Of a stretch of DNA of 64,000 nucleotides, positions 18,019 to 26,834 are shown in pieces. Source of the stretch: Thiomicrorhabdus sediminis (GTDB lineage Bacteria; Pseudomonadota; Gammaproteobacteria; Thiomicrospirales; Thiomicrospiraceae). The first letter of the stretch is position 1; every line of letters starts with the position of its first letter. The translations under genes and the position numbers were made by a program. Below the pieces are notes generated by a model. That model was not told the origin of the DNA and ran no database searches. It saw only the letters and a list, made by a program, of their open reading frames with translations. The stretch is taken from the NCBI RefSeq assembly GCF_005885815.1, contig NZ_CP040602.1, positions 2,061,630 to 2,125,629 of the forward strand. Direction: 5' to 3'.

Positions 18019-18981
18019 ATGAGTTTAAATGTCGGCATAGTGATGGACCCGATTGAGAATATCAAGCCACATAAAGACAGCTCATTTGCCATGCTTTTGG
18101 AAGCACAAAGACGCGGTCACAAGCTGTTTTATATGCAGCCAGAAGACATCTATCTTAAAAATGCAGAACCGAATGCGCTGATCAGCGAATTAAAGGTCTG
18201 GGACAGAGCAAAAAGCGAACAGTATTACGGTTTTGGTGCCAGCTACGATATAGCGCTAAAGGAACTCGATATCATCCTGATTCGTCAGGACCCGCCGTTT
18301 AATAACGACTATCTATACAGCACGCATATGTTGGAGCTGGCCGAAGCCCAAGGCGTGCTGGTGGTCAATAAACCGCAAAGCCTGCGTGATGCCAATGAAA
18401 AGCTATTTGCCAGCTGGTTCCCGGCATGCATACCGCCAACTCTAGTCACCGCCAATGCCGATAAATTGCGTGAATTTGTCCAGAACCATCAAGACACCAT
18501 TCTCAAACCGCTTGATGCGATGGGCGGTGCATCGATTTTTCGCGTTCGTCAGGATGATCCGAATATCAGTGTGATTATTGAAACCATGACCAACCATGGC
18601 CAGCATCACATTATGGCGCAAACCTATTTACCGGAAATCAAACAAGGCGATAAACGCATTTTGCTGATTAACGGCGAACCTTTGGATTACACTTTGGCTC
18701 GCATTCCTGCCGAAGGTGAAACCCGAGGCAATATTGCCGCTGGCGGCAGCGGGGTCGGTATGCCGATTACAGAACGAGAGCGTTGGCTATGCCAGCAAAT
18801 CGCTCCGGTTTTACAGGCCAAAGGCCTTTATTTTGTCGGCCTCGATGTAATTGGTGACTATATCACCGAAATCAATGTCACCAGCCCGACCTGTATTCGA
18901 GAACTGGATACACAATTTGATCTCAATATCGCTGGTCAACTCTTCGACTGCCTCGAAGCACAATTGGCTGAGCGCATCTAG
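18019..18981 (+). CDS. gshB: Glutathione synthetase GshB
   Basis: GshB adds glycine to gamma-glutamylcysteine using ATP. The 320-residue ATP-grasp protein opens with VGIVMDPIENIKPHKDSSFA, the typical GshB N-terminus, and contains RQDPPFNNDYLYSTHMLE near residue 90, KPLDAMGGASIFR near residue 162, and TEINVTSPTCIRELD near residue 285. The start at 18019 is chosen because AAAGGAAAAG lies just upstream and the family begins here; the frame itself is open from 17896 inside gshA. It is the second gene of the gshA-gshB operon. Confidence 0.97.
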   Translation: MSLNVGIVMDPIENIKPHKDSSFAMLLEAQRRGHKLFYMQPEDIYLKNAEPNALISELKVWDRAKSEQYYGFGASYDIALKELDIILIRQDPPFNNDYLYSTHMLELAEAQGVLVVNKPQSLRDANEKLFASWFPACIPPTLVTANADKLREFVQNHQDTILKPLDAMGGASIFRVRQDDPNISVIIETMTNHGQHHIMAQTYLPEIKQGDKRILLINGEPLDYTLARIPAEGETRGNIAAGGSGVGMPITERERWLCQQIAPVLQAKGLYFVGLDVIGDYITEINVTSPTCIRELDTQFDLNIAGQLFDCLEAQLAERI

Positions 18982-19031
18982 TCAGCCGAGTTAGCATGCC
19001 AACCCTAACAGCTCATAGCGCTTACTTGTTT

Positions 19032-20060
19032 ATGTCCACTCGATTGACAGCATTAAAAAAACTATTGGTTTTATCGCTATTTGCTTTATTACTGAGTGCT
19101 TGCGATAAAGCCGCCGTGCCGATTAAAGCGCAATTTCTGGTTTTTGGCACTCAAGTTGACATCACCATCTACCACAGCGACAAACAGACCGCCAACCAAG
19201 CGATCCACCAGGTAGAACAACGCTTTCAACAGTTCCACAAAGCGTGGCATGCTTGGGAAAAAGGCGGCATTGTCAGCAAAATCAATCAAGCGATTCAGCA
19301 ACGGCAAAGCATTGTGGTTGATAACTCGGTTAAACAATTTATTATCAAATCCCAGCAACTCTGCCAACAAAGCCAAGGCCTATTTGACCCGGGTATAGGC
19401 TCACTCATCGCCCTATGGGGTTTTCATAGTGACAAATGGCAAGGCCCACCACCTGCGAAACAACAAATCAACAATTGGTTGGCACAGTCGCCGTCCATTC
19501 TCGATATTCATTTCAACGGCCAACGGCTTGTCAGTGACAATCCGTATGTGAGCCTAGATTTTGGCGGCAACGCCAAAGGGCTGGCAATCGACATAGCCTT
19601 GGAGACCCTGCAAAACCATGGCATTGAGCATGCATTGGTGAGCATAGGCGGCGATATGAAAGCCTTGGGAGAAAAAGATCTTGAACATAAACAACCTTGG
19701 CAAATTGCCATTCAAGACCCTAAAAACCCTAGCCGGGCAATTGCCAGCCTTAGCTTACAGGGCGGTGAAAGCGTGGTAACCTCTGGGACTTACCAGCGCT
19801 ATTTTGATTGGCAGGATCAACGTTACTCGCATATCCTAAATCCAAAAACCGGCTACCCGGCGCAAAGCTTCGCTTCGGTAACGGTTATCTTCAGCGATGC
19901 GACCAGCGCCGATTCGGCCGCAACCGCTTTATTGGTGGCAGGTCCCGAACACTGGCAGGAGATTGCTCAGAGTATGGCCATTACCAAGGTGTTTGCGATA
20001 ACCCAAGAGGGCAAAATCATACAAACAAAAGCCATGGCGCAGCGTGTGAAACTGCTATAA
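19032..20060 (+). CDS. apbE: FAD:protein FMN transferase ApbE (lipoprotein)
   Basis: ApbE transfers FMN from FAD to threonine residues of target flavoproteins such as Rnf and Nqr subunits in the periplasm. The 342-residue form from 19032 has a lipoprotein signal ending LLLSAC with Asp after the Cys, predicting inner-membrane retention. Family blocks include VFGTQVDITIY, FDPGIGSLIALWGFH, SLDFGGNAKGLAID and ALVSIGGDMKALG, followed by SHILNPKTGYPA and the DATSADSAATALLVAG block. An earlier ATG at 18996 would add 12 residues before the signal. The targets are not in this window. Confidence 0.93.
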   Translation: MSTRLTALKKLLVLSLFALLLSACDKAAVPIKAQFLVFGTQVDITIYHSDKQTANQAIHQVEQRFQQFHKAWHAWEKGGIVSKINQAIQQRQSIVVDNSVKQFIIKSQQLCQQSQGLFDPGIGSLIALWGFHSDKWQGPPPAKQQINNWLAQSPSILDIHFNGQRLVSDNPYVSLDFGGNAKGLAIDIALETLQNHGIEHALVSIGGDMKALGEKDLEHKQPWQIAIQDPKNPSRAIASLSLQGGESVVTSGTYQRYFDWQDQRYSHILNPKTGYPAQSFASVTVIFSDATSADSAATALLVAGPEHWQEIAQSMAITKVFAITQEGKIIQTKAMAQRVKLL

Positions 20061-20068
20061 TTCGGCTT

Positions 20069-20635
20069 ATGAAGCAGATAAACTCCCTAGAACACCATTT
20101 TCTTGTCGCCATGCCCTCTCTTGACGATAGCTGGTTTGAAAAAACCGTTATTTACTTGGCGGAAGACAATGAACACGGCTCCATGGGGTTGGTAATCAAC
20201 CAACCCCATAAATTGGTTGTGTCCGATCTACTGGAACACTTTGATTTATCGGTTGCCAACAGCAACGACATCAATAATCAAATAGTGCTTACCGGAGGTC
20301 CGATTGATGGTGAACGCGGTTTTATTCTGCATCAGGACCGCCATGAGTGGAAAAGCTCAATGCACCTGCCGGATAATATTTCGATGACGGTTTCCGAAGA
20401 CTTCCTGAAGGCACTGAGTGATAACGAAGTCGATGGCGACTTTCTTGTCTGCCTTGGCTTTGCCGGTTGGGAACCCGGTCAATTAGCACAAGAGATACAG
20501 GAAAACTGCTGGCTGACCATTCCGTTTAACCAAAGCCTGATGTTCGAGACCCCGATTGAACAGCGCTGGCAGGTTGCACTGGGTACCTTGGGCGTTTCTC
20601 CTGAATTTTTAAGCCGCGAGGCCGGCAATGCCTAA
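20069..20635 (+). CDS. yqgE: YqgE/AlgH family protein
   Basis: YqgE (AlgH in Pseudomonas) is a conserved cytoplasmic protein of unknown biochemical role. The 188-residue product has the expected length and opens with LEHHFLVAMPSLDDSWFEKT, followed by HGSMGLVINQP near residue 38, LTGGPIDGERGFILH near residue 75 and CLGFAGWEPGQL near residue 129. The start at 20069 is fixed by family alignment, since the upstream frame runs inside apbE. Its stop overlaps ruvX by 8 bases. The order yqgE-ruvX-pyrR-pyrB matches Pseudomonas. Confidence 0.95.
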   Translation: MKQINSLEHHFLVAMPSLDDSWFEKTVIYLAEDNEHGSMGLVINQPHKLVVSDLLEHFDLSVANSNDINNQIVLTGGPIDGERGFILHQDRHEWKSSMHLPDNISMTVSEDFLKALSDNEVDGDFLVCLGFAGWEPGQLAQEIQENCWLTIPFNQSLMFETPIEQRWQVALGTLGVSPEFLSREAGNA

Positions 20636-21041
20636 ACGGCAGAAACAAGATATCGAAGGCATTGTCATCGGGTTCGATTTCGGCCTGCGTCGAATAGGTG
20701 TGGCAATCGGGCAGACCATTAGCCAAACCGCTACTCCGGAAGCGATTGTCGCGAGTCAGGACGGCAAACCCGACTGGCAGCATATCAGCGCACTGTTTGA
20801 AAGATGGCAACCCGAAGCGATTGTTGTCGGTCTGCCGATGCGATTGGATGGCAGTGAACAGCCACTAACACAACCGGCACGCAAATTCGGCCAGCGTTTA
20901 AGCGGACGTTATCAGCGCCCGGTTTTTTACATCGAAGAACAATTAAGCTCTGTGGAAGCCGAGAACCGCGCAGTAAAACAACAACATATCGATGACCATG
21001 CGGCACAAATTTTATTGGAAAACTGGTTACAATCTGCGTAG
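20628..21041 (+). CDS. ruvX: Putative pre-16S rRNA nuclease RuvX/YqgF
   Basis: YqgF is an RNase H-fold protein implicated in 5'-end maturation of 16S rRNA; the name RuvX reflects its similarity to RuvC. The 137-residue protein carries the first catalytic block IGFDFGLRRIGVAIGQT near residue 12, and the later IVVGLPMRLDGSEQP and YIEEQLSSVEAENRA blocks, plus the terminal DHAAQILLENWL with its conserved Asp. The gene overlaps yqgE by 8 bases, so the two are translationally coupled. Confidence 0.95.
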   Translation: MPKRQKQDIEGIVIGFDFGLRRIGVAIGQTISQTATPEAIVASQDGKPDWQHISALFERWQPEAIVVGLPMRLDGSEQPLTQPARKFGQRLSGRYQRPVFYIEEQLSSVEAENRAVKQQHIDDHAAQILLENWLQSA

Positions 21042-21102
21042 CGAACTGTTTAAATAACGCATAATAGCAACCGATTTCAACCATCTTAGGTTAGGATTTC
21101 TA

Positions 21103-21615
21103 ATGTCTGAACTCAATATTGATGTTCCACAACTGATCGAACAGATTAGCCAACAATTACAAAGCCGTTCGATTTTCACCAGCCCACCGAAAATGATTGG
21201 TATCCGCACAGGTGGCGAATGGATTGCCCAAGCCCTGCATGAAAAAATGCAACTACCGGATGAACTCGGGGTTATCGATATCGCCTTTTACCGCGATGAC
21301 TTTTCCCAAAAAGGTCTGTCGCCATCGGTAGCACCGTCACATATTCCATGGCCGATTGATGATCAACATATTATCCTGGTTGACGATGTCCTCTATACCG
21401 GACGCACCATTCGCGCGGCGCTAAATGAGATTTTTGATTTCGGTCGCCCTGCCAGTGTCACGCTAGTTACTCTGATTGATCGTCTCGGCGGGCGTGAATT
21501 GCCGTTTCAGGCCGACATTATCGGCACTACCGTAGAATCGTCGCAAGCGATCAAATTATCTGGTCCAGAACCATTAACCGTTTCCCTGATTGAAAACAGT
21601 GAGGAATCTGCATGA
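21103..21615 (+). CDS. pyrR: PyrR bifunctional pyrimidine regulator / uracil phosphoribosyltransferase
   Basis: PyrR binds pyr mRNA or acts as a regulator in some bacteria and also has uracil phosphoribosyltransferase activity. The 170-residue protein carries the PRPP-binding loop [18 protein letters not shown] near residue 89, preceded by [12 protein letters not shown] and followed by [19 protein letters not shown]. It is the first pyr gene of the pyrR-pyrB-pyrC' cluster, and its stop overlaps the pyrB start (ATGA). In Pseudomonas, PyrR in the same position regulates pyrimidine genes without an obvious attenuator; I saw no clear attenuator here. Confidence 0.95.
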   Translation: MSELNIDVPQLIEQISQQLQSRSIFTSPPKMIGIRTGGEWIAQALHEKMQLPDELGVIDIAFYRDDFSQKGLSPSVAPSHIPWPIDDQHIILVDDVLYTGRTIRAALNEIFDFGRPASVTLVTLIDRLGGRELPFQADIIGTTVESSQAIKLSGPEPLTVSLIENSEESA

Positions 21616-22655
21616 GTAAATTGGCAGGCCCAAACATTCAGCTCAACGAACTGGGCAAACTCAAGCACTTTATTACCTTGGAAGGCTTAAAGGCCCACCA
21701 CCTAACCGAAATTCTCGATACCGCCGAATCTTTTATCAACCCGGCGACCAACGATATTAAAAAAGTGCCTTTACTGCGCGGTAAAAGCATTATGAACCTG
21801 TTTTTCGAGCCAAGTACCCGTACCCGCACCACTTTCGAAATTGCCGAAAGACGTCTTTCGGCGGATGTGGCCAGCTTGGATATCCAGACCTCGGCGACCA
21901 AAAAAGGCGAGTCTTTGCTTGATACCATGTGGAACCTGCAAGCGATGCAGGCGAATATGTTTGTTATTCGTCACTCCGAAAGCGGCGCGGCGCACTTTTT
22001 TGCCAAACATGTCGCTCCCGATGTTCATGTCCTCAATGCCGGTGACGGACAACATGCCCACCCATCACAAGCGATGCTCGATATGTTTACCATTCGTAAA
22101 CACAAGGGCGATATCTACGACCTCAAGGTAGCGATTGTCGGTGATGTTTTGCACTCACGTGTAGTACGCTCGCAGATTCAGGCCCTAAGCATTCTCGAAG
22201 CTCGTGAAATTCGCGTTATCGGTCCAAAGACTCTGATGCCATCTCATCCGGAAGCGATGGGAGTTCACGTTTATCACAATATGGAAGAAGGCCTCAAAGA
22301 CGTTGATGTCATTATCATGGTACGTCTGCAAAACGAACGCATGACCAGCGCATTGATCCCAAGTGAAAAAGAGTTTTTCAAGCTCTATGGCTTAACCGAA
22401 AAACGTCTTAAGCTGGCGAAACCGGATGCCATTGTCATGCACCCGGGACCGATCAATCGTGGTGTGGAAATCGACTCGGCGGTCGCCGATGGTCCGCAAT
22501 CGGTGATTCTTGAACAGGTCACCTACGGTATTGCCGTGCGTATGGCGGTGATGTCGATCATTATGAGCAATGCCGCCCAGCTAAAACAACATCAACTGGA
22601 ACAACAGCAACAAGCCGATCTCGACTTAGAGGATACTGCGGAGGACAATCAGTGA
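21612..22655 (+). CDS. pyrB: Aspartate carbamoyltransferase catalytic subunit PyrB
   Basis: PyrB condenses carbamoyl phosphate and aspartate to carbamoyl aspartate. The 347-residue protein has [13 protein letters not shown] (carbamoyl phosphate site) near residue 63, [14 protein letters not shown] near residue 143, MVRLQNERM near residue 236 and [12 protein letters not shown] near residue 276. The N-terminal extension of about 20 residues and the Gln-rich acidic C-terminus resemble the Pseudomonas-type long PyrB, which forms a dodecamer with inactive PyrC'. It overlaps both pyrR and pyrC' by four bases, so the three are translationally coupled. Confidence 0.97.
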   Translation: MSKLAGPNIQLNELGKLKHFITLEGLKAHHLTEILDTAESFINPATNDIKKVPLLRGKSIMNLFFEPSTRTRTTFEIAERRLSADVASLDIQTSATKKGESLLDTMWNLQAMQANMFVIRHSESGAAHFFAKHVAPDVHVLNAGDGQHAHPSQAMLDMFTIRKHKGDIYDLKVAIVGDVLHSRVVRSQIQALSILEAREIRVIGPKTLMPSHPEAMGVHVYHNMEEGLKDVDVIIMVRLQNERMTSALIPSEKEFFKLYGLTEKRLKLAKPDAIVMHPGPINRGVEIDSAVADGPQSVILEQVTYGIAVRMAVMSIIMSNAAQLKQHQLEQQQQADLDLEDTAEDNQ

Positions 22656-23935
22656 GACATCTTATTGCCAAGGGTCGTGTTATCGATCCAAGTCAAAATC
22701 TGGATAAAGTCACCAACGTTTACCTGTCGCGCGGCAAAATCCTTGCTGTCGGTGATGAAGCGCCTGAAGGCTTTACCGCCGATCAGGAAATTGATGCCAG
22801 CGGAAAATGGATTTTACCCGGACTGGTTGATTTACGAGCACGTTTAGGTGAGCCGGGCAGCCAATATGCCGGCAATATTGCCAGTGAAACCTTAGCGGCG
22901 GTGGCCGGCGGCATTACCAGTATCTGCTGCCCTCCGGACACTAATCCGGTTAATGATACTCAAGCGGTAACCGAGTTGCTGCAACGCCGTGCTCGCCAAG
23001 CGGCAACCGCTTATGTGATGCCGATCGGTGCCTTGACACAAGAACTCAAGGGCGAGCGTCTGAGCAACAGTTATTCATTGATTCAGGCCGGCTGCATTGG
23101 TTTAAGCCAAGCAAACCTACCCATTCAAAATGCATTGACACTGAAAAATGCGCTCGATTATAACGCCAGCCAAGATATAACCATTATCTTACGCAGTGAG
23201 GACCAACAGCTGAAAAATGGCGGTGTCGCTCACAGCGGTCCGGTGAGCTCGCGTTTAGGTCTGCCGGCCATCCCTGCGGAAGCGGAAACCGCCGCCTTAG
23301 CTCGTGATTTGATTCTGGTTGAGGAAAGTGGCGCACGCGTGCACTTTTCACAAATCTCTTGCGCTCGCTCTGTGGAGCTGATTCGCGAAGCCAAAAAACG
23401 TGGTCTACCGGTCACCTGTGATGTCGCGATTCACCAATTGCAACTCAGCGAAATGGATGTAATGGGCTTTAACAGTCTGTTCCATGTCAGCCCGCCACTG
23501 CGAAGCTTGCAGGACAAACAAGCGCTAATTGCTGGGGTCAAAAGCGGTGTCATTGATGCGATTGTCAGTGACCACACCCCTTTGGAAAAAGACGCCAAAC
23601 AGTTACCTTTTGGCGAAAGTGCTCCGGGTATTAGCGGTCTGGAAACCCTGTTACCGTTATTGTTGAAAATGGTACATGAAGGTGAGTTGGATTTAATGAC
23701 CGCGATTCGTTGTGTGACCCACAACCCGGCAAAAATCATTAACCACCCTACCGGTAACCTTAATGAAGGTATGTCGGCGGACATTACCATTGTCGACCCA
23801 CAAGCGATTTGGACACTGATCCCTGAGAACATGCTTAGTGAAGGCAAAAACACGCCTTTCGCCAACTGGGAATTTGTCGGACAAGTAGAACAGACCCTAT
23901 TCCAGGGGCGTCCGGTATTCAAACAAAACGCCTGA
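22652..23935 (+). CDS. pyrC': Dihydroorotase-like PyrC' (predicted inactive, ATCase partner)
   Basis: This 427-residue amidohydrolase-fold protein resembles dihydroorotase but lacks its metal ligands. The catalytic HxH of the family is replaced by RAR (D60-L-R-A-R-L-GEPG). The later metal-binding His region reads VHFSQIS and VAIHQLQL instead of the usual His-rich forms. In Pseudomonas the equivalent inactive PyrC' is a structural partner needed for aspartate transcarbamoylase assembly, and the long PyrB here fits that model. The Asp of the IVSDHTP block is kept. A catalytic dihydroorotase is encoded at the right edge of the window. Often annotated simply as pyrC. Confidence 0.88.
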   Translation: MRHLIAKGRVIDPSQNLDKVTNVYLSRGKILAVGDEAPEGFTADQEIDASGKWILPGLVDLRARLGEPGSQYAGNIASETLAAVAGGITSICCPPDTNPVNDTQAVTELLQRRARQAATAYVMPIGALTQELKGERLSNSYSLIQAGCIGLSQANLPIQNALTLKNALDYNASQDITIILRSEDQQLKNGGVAHSGPVSSRLGLPAIPAEAETAALARDLILVEESGARVHFSQISCARSVELIREAKKRGLPVTCDVAIHQLQLSEMDVMGFNSLFHVSPPLRSLQDKQALIAGVKSGVIDAIVSDHTPLEKDAKQLPFGESAPGISGLETLLPLLLKMVHEGELDLMTAIRCVTHNPAKIINHPTGNLNEGMSADITIVDPQAIWTLIPENMLSEGKNTPFANWEFVGQVEQTLFQGRPVFKQNA

Positions 23936-23948
23936 TAGTATTAGTGTT

Positions 23949-24674
23949 ATGTCAATGAATGCTTTCACAATAAACCTAAACGCCATTGTCTGCGAACCAC
24001 AGCTCAACGGTTACTGGCTTTGGCAGGTTGAAATTGATGAGCAGATGGCCGCCGAGGATCTGCTCGGTCAAGTCTTGTCGCTTAGCAGCGATAGCTTACC
24101 TAGCAATCAATTCATCGAAACTTGGCTGTTTGCCATTAACGGGCAATCTTTACAGCTGTTGAGCAAAGATGCCAATCATGCTGAAAGCACCATTGACGAG
24201 ACCAGTACATGGCAACTGAGCTTAAACAGAGAGACGCAATCACAGAGATTAGACTGGCAAAAACCGATTTTGCTGGTAGCTGAAAACCTGGCGATGGCCA
24301 ATGCATTTGTAATCGCTAAGCAGAGTCAGCTTGTCCAAGGGCGCTGTCAGGTGATACTGGGCAGTGAAGACGGTTTTCCATTTATGCTTAAACCGGCTCG
24401 CTTCATTATGGATATGATGCCTGCACAAGCCATTGGTGCCTGCACTTTATTGGAAGACTGGAAAATCCCGAACCGCTTGGCGAGTCAATCCGGCGTTGCC
24501 GGATGTTTCGATGGTTCGACATTGGAATGCTTGAGCGAGTATCTGCATAACTGTCAGCGCTTTGGTGATTTAACCGATCTACAAATTGTTATTTTTAGCG
24601 ACGCTGAAAACAACGATGATTTCAAAAAACTGTGCCAGCAATTTTCTCAAGTCGACTGTCATATTTTTGCTTAA
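23949..24674 (+). CDS. Unknown protein at the end of the pyr operon
   Basis: I do not recognise this 241-residue protein with confidence. It begins 13 bases after pyrC' on the same strand, so it is probably co-transcribed. The middle contains KPILLVAENLAMANAFVIAK and the C-terminus LQIVIFSDAENNDDF, which vaguely recall the nucleotide-binding half of ferredoxin-reductase-like proteins such as PyrK, but the Gly-rich loop and the PyrK iron-sulfur cysteines are missing. A degenerate reductase-like protein acting in pyrimidine synthesis is one possibility. No signal peptide or membrane segment is visible. Confidence 0.7.
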   Translation: MSMNAFTINLNAIVCEPQLNGYWLWQVEIDEQMAAEDLLGQVLSLSSDSLPSNQFIETWLFAINGQSLQLLSKDANHAESTIDETSTWQLSLNRETQSQRLDWQKPILLVAENLAMANAFVIAKQSQLVQGRCQVILGSEDGFPFMLKPARFIMDMMPAQAIGACTLLEDWKIPNRLASQSGVAGCFDGSTLECLSEYLHNCQRFGDLTDLQIVIFSDAENNDDFKKLCQQFSQVDCHIFA

Positions 24675-24704
24675 AATGACTCATCGGGCCTTTTTGTCAA
24701 TCGC

Positions 24705-24935
24705 TTACTTTTCCAATTGATCGATAAACTTGGCACGTTTTCGTGCTTTTTTAGCCAACTTTTCGATATCCTTGGCGCAGTCGTCCAATACACATTCGGC
24801 GGTATTGGCAATCGCCGCTTCGATTAGAATTTGTAGCTGTTGATAGTCGTTTTCACTCAACAGTTTGCGCTTTGACTTACTCAATGACTCTTTAAAGCTA
24901 GCCACGACTCGGTCGGCATGTTTATTTACTTTCAT
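24705..24935 (-). CDS. Small basic helical protein downstream of ppk2
   Basis: This 76-residue protein is lysine-rich and predicted to be helical (KESLSKSKRKLL, DCAKDIEKLAKKARKRAKF). A ribosome binding site (GGGGTGAGAG) sits immediately before the ATG. Its start is 15 bases after the ppk2 stop, so both lie on one transcript. I do not recognise the family. Two conserved-looking cysteines (EC and DC) lie in the middle. A role with polyphosphate or PPK2 is only an association by position. Confidence 0.6.
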   Translation of the reverse strand: MKVNKHADRVVASFKESLSKSKRKLLSENDYQQLQILIEAAIANTAECVLDDCAKDIEKLAKKARKRAKFIDQLEK

Positions 24936-24950
24936 CTCTCACCCCGCTTA

Positions 24951-25745
24951 TTAATCATCTAAAAAGATATCTTCACCAGAACTGACAATCAATGGATCCG
25001 CCTGACCGACAATCGTTTCATCCTTGCCGTGATAATCTAGCTGGCTGAGGATATATCGCATAGTTTCCAGACGTGCGCGTTTTTTATCATTCGATTTGAT
25101 AACCGTCCAAGGCGCATGACTGGTATTGGTATAGAAAAACATATCCTCTTTCGCCTTGGTATATTCCTCCCAACGATCGAGAGAAGCCAAATCCATCGGG
25201 CTTAGTTTCCACTGTTTCAAGGGATCGGTCTTGCGTTGATTAAAACGGCGCAGCTGCTCCTGACGACCCACCGAAAACCAGAACTTCATAATGGTGACAC
25301 CATCGGCTTGAATCATACGTTCAAACTCCGGAGCCTGATGCATGAACAAGGTGTATTCCTGCGGGGTACAAAATCCCATGACCCGCTCTACACCGGCACG
25401 GTTATACCAGGAGCGGTCAAACAACACCATTTCTCCTGCGGTCGGCATATTTTCAATATAGCGCTGAAAATACCACTGGCCTTTTTCGATCTCACTGGGT
25501 TTATCAAGTGCGACAACACGAGCACCACGGGGATTGAGGTGTTCCATAATGCGTTTGATGGTTCCACCCTTGCCGGCGGCATCACGCCCCTCAAACAACA
25601 TAATAATGCGTTGGTCGGTTTCCTTGACCCATTTTTGCAGCTTCAACAGCTCGATCTGCAATAAACGTTTGGTCTCTTCATAGTCCTTACGTTTGATTTT
25701 CTGCTTATAAGGGTAGTTCACTTCACTCGATTTAACTTTTTTCAT
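24951..25745 (-). CDS. ppk2: Polyphosphate kinase 2
   Basis: PPK2 enzymes use polyphosphate to phosphorylate nucleoside diphosphates, or run the reverse. The 264-residue single-domain protein carries the Walker A motif FEGRDAAGKGGTIKRI near residue 49, the Walker B region FDRSWYNRAGVERVMGF near residue 108 and the lid segment RRFNQRKTDPLKQWKLSPMD near residue 166. The length and single domain fit class I PPK2. It is followed by the small basic protein at 24705-24935 and is divergent from yggS. I saw no Pho-like box upstream. Confidence 0.93.
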   Translation of the reverse strand: MKKVKSSEVNYPYKQKIKRKDYEETKRLLQIELLKLQKWVKETDQRIIMLFEGRDAAGKGGTIKRIMEHLNPRGARVVALDKPSEIEKGQWYFQRYIENMPTAGEMVLFDRSWYNRAGVERVMGFCTPQEYTLFMHQAPEFERMIQADGVTIMKFWFSVGRQEQLRRFNQRKTDPLKQWKLSPMDLASLDRWEEYTKAKEDMFFYTNTSHAPWTVIKSNDKKRARLETMRYILSQLDYHGKDETIVGQADPLIVSSGEDIFLDD

Positions 25746-25876
25746 GAGGATTCCCTAGTTACAATGGTTGTTAGATTCAATATACTCCGATTTAATTGAA
25801 TTGAAATGAGCGAAATCATTTTTTCAAGCATTTAGACGGCATTTCGCGGAACATAGGAAAACACTTAGAGAGAGTT

Positions 25877-26572
25877 ATGGATAAGGCCCTGCAAAACAAC
25901 TATGAAAAGGTTAAACAGCGCATTGAAGAGGCTTGTAATAAATACCGATCAAGCAGCGACTGTGTCCAGTTATTAGCCGTCAGCAAAACCAAACCGATTG
26001 AAATGGTCAATACGATTGCCGAGCTCGGGCAAAAACACTTCGGCGAAAACTATGTCCAAGAAGCGCTTGAGAAAATCGACCAGCGCCCTGATCTTATTTG
26101 GCATTTCATCGGCCCGATTCAATCGAATAAAACACGCCCGATTGCCGAGAATTTTAATTGGGTTCACAGTGTTGATCGCCTGAAGATCGCGCAGCGTCTG
26201 AATGACCAGCGCCCTGATGACAAGGGCAAATTAAATATTTTACTGGAAGTAAATATCAGTCAACAGGCGACTAAATCTGGGTTTTCGGCAAATGAACTGA
26301 GCGATGCATTAAAGCAAATCGCCACCATGGACAACCTTCAGGTACGAGGCCTGATGGCGATTCCGCAACCAAGTTCGGATTTTAACCAACAACGTCAGAC
26401 ATTTGCCGCCATGCAACAGCTGCTTGTGGATTTACAACAGGAATTTCCAGAGTTGCAGCTAGATACTCTGTCAATGGGGATGTCGGGAGATTTGGAAGCG
26501 GCTATTGCCGAAGGGGCAACCATCGTGCGCATTGGAACCGATATCTTCGGTGCCAGAGATTACAGCAAATAA
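25877..26572 (+). CDS. yggS: PLP homeostasis protein YggS
   Basis: YggS binds pyridoxal 5'-phosphate and maintains PLP homeostasis; it has no known enzymatic reaction. The 231-residue protein opens as the family does and contains LLAVSKTKPIEMV with the PLP-binding Lys near residue 36, FGENYVQEALEK, WHFIGPIQSNKTRPI and LSMGMSGDLEAAIAEGATIVRIGTDIFG at the end (in two conserved blocks). GAGAGAG precedes the ATG. In Pseudomonas-like genomes yggS is followed directly by proC and yggT; here a minus-strand gene separates them. Confidence 0.96.
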   Translation: MDKALQNNYEKVKQRIEEACNKYRSSSDCVQLLAVSKTKPIEMVNTIAELGQKHFGENYVQEALEKIDQRPDLIWHFIGPIQSNKTRPIAENFNWVHSVDRLKIAQRLNDQRPDDKGKLNILLEVNISQQATKSGFSANELSDALKQIATMDNLQVRGLMAIPQPSSDFNQQRQTFAAMQQLLVDLQQEFPELQLDTLSMGMSGDLEAAIAEGATIVRIGTDIFGARDYSK

Positions 26573-26586
26573 ATACAGGCCAGAAA

Positions 26587-26622
26587 AGAAAAAACCAAAA
26601 CCGCCACGGCGGTTTTGGCCAT
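26587..26622 (-). terminator. Strong hairpin terminator, mainly for the minus strand
   Basis: A perfect 11-bp inverted repeat (26595-26605 and 26608-26618) with a two-base centre is followed on the minus strand by a T-rich run. On the plus strand only a later T-run occurs, so it may also end yggS transcripts weakly. It would terminate the 26835-27797 gene. Confidence 0.65.
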
Positions 26623-26834
26623 CTCCTTTTTATACAGCCCGTAAGATATAGTTAAATCACATTTAACCGGACCCTACACACTGTTAGGGCAATTCTAAAA
26701 CAGTAAGTTGATGAAACTGTTTTGATCACCTCTGTAAATAAGTTAACGGCCAAAACACGAATGCTTTAACCGAATTGTGCGTTTTTTGACCTAGCATTGC
26801 CGAGACCGAAAAACTCAATAACCACTGGTAACTT

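Noticed and set aside
19808..20068. Longer N-terminus for yqgE inside apbE
   Set aside because: Family alignment places the start at 20069; the upstream frame is the shadow of apbE.
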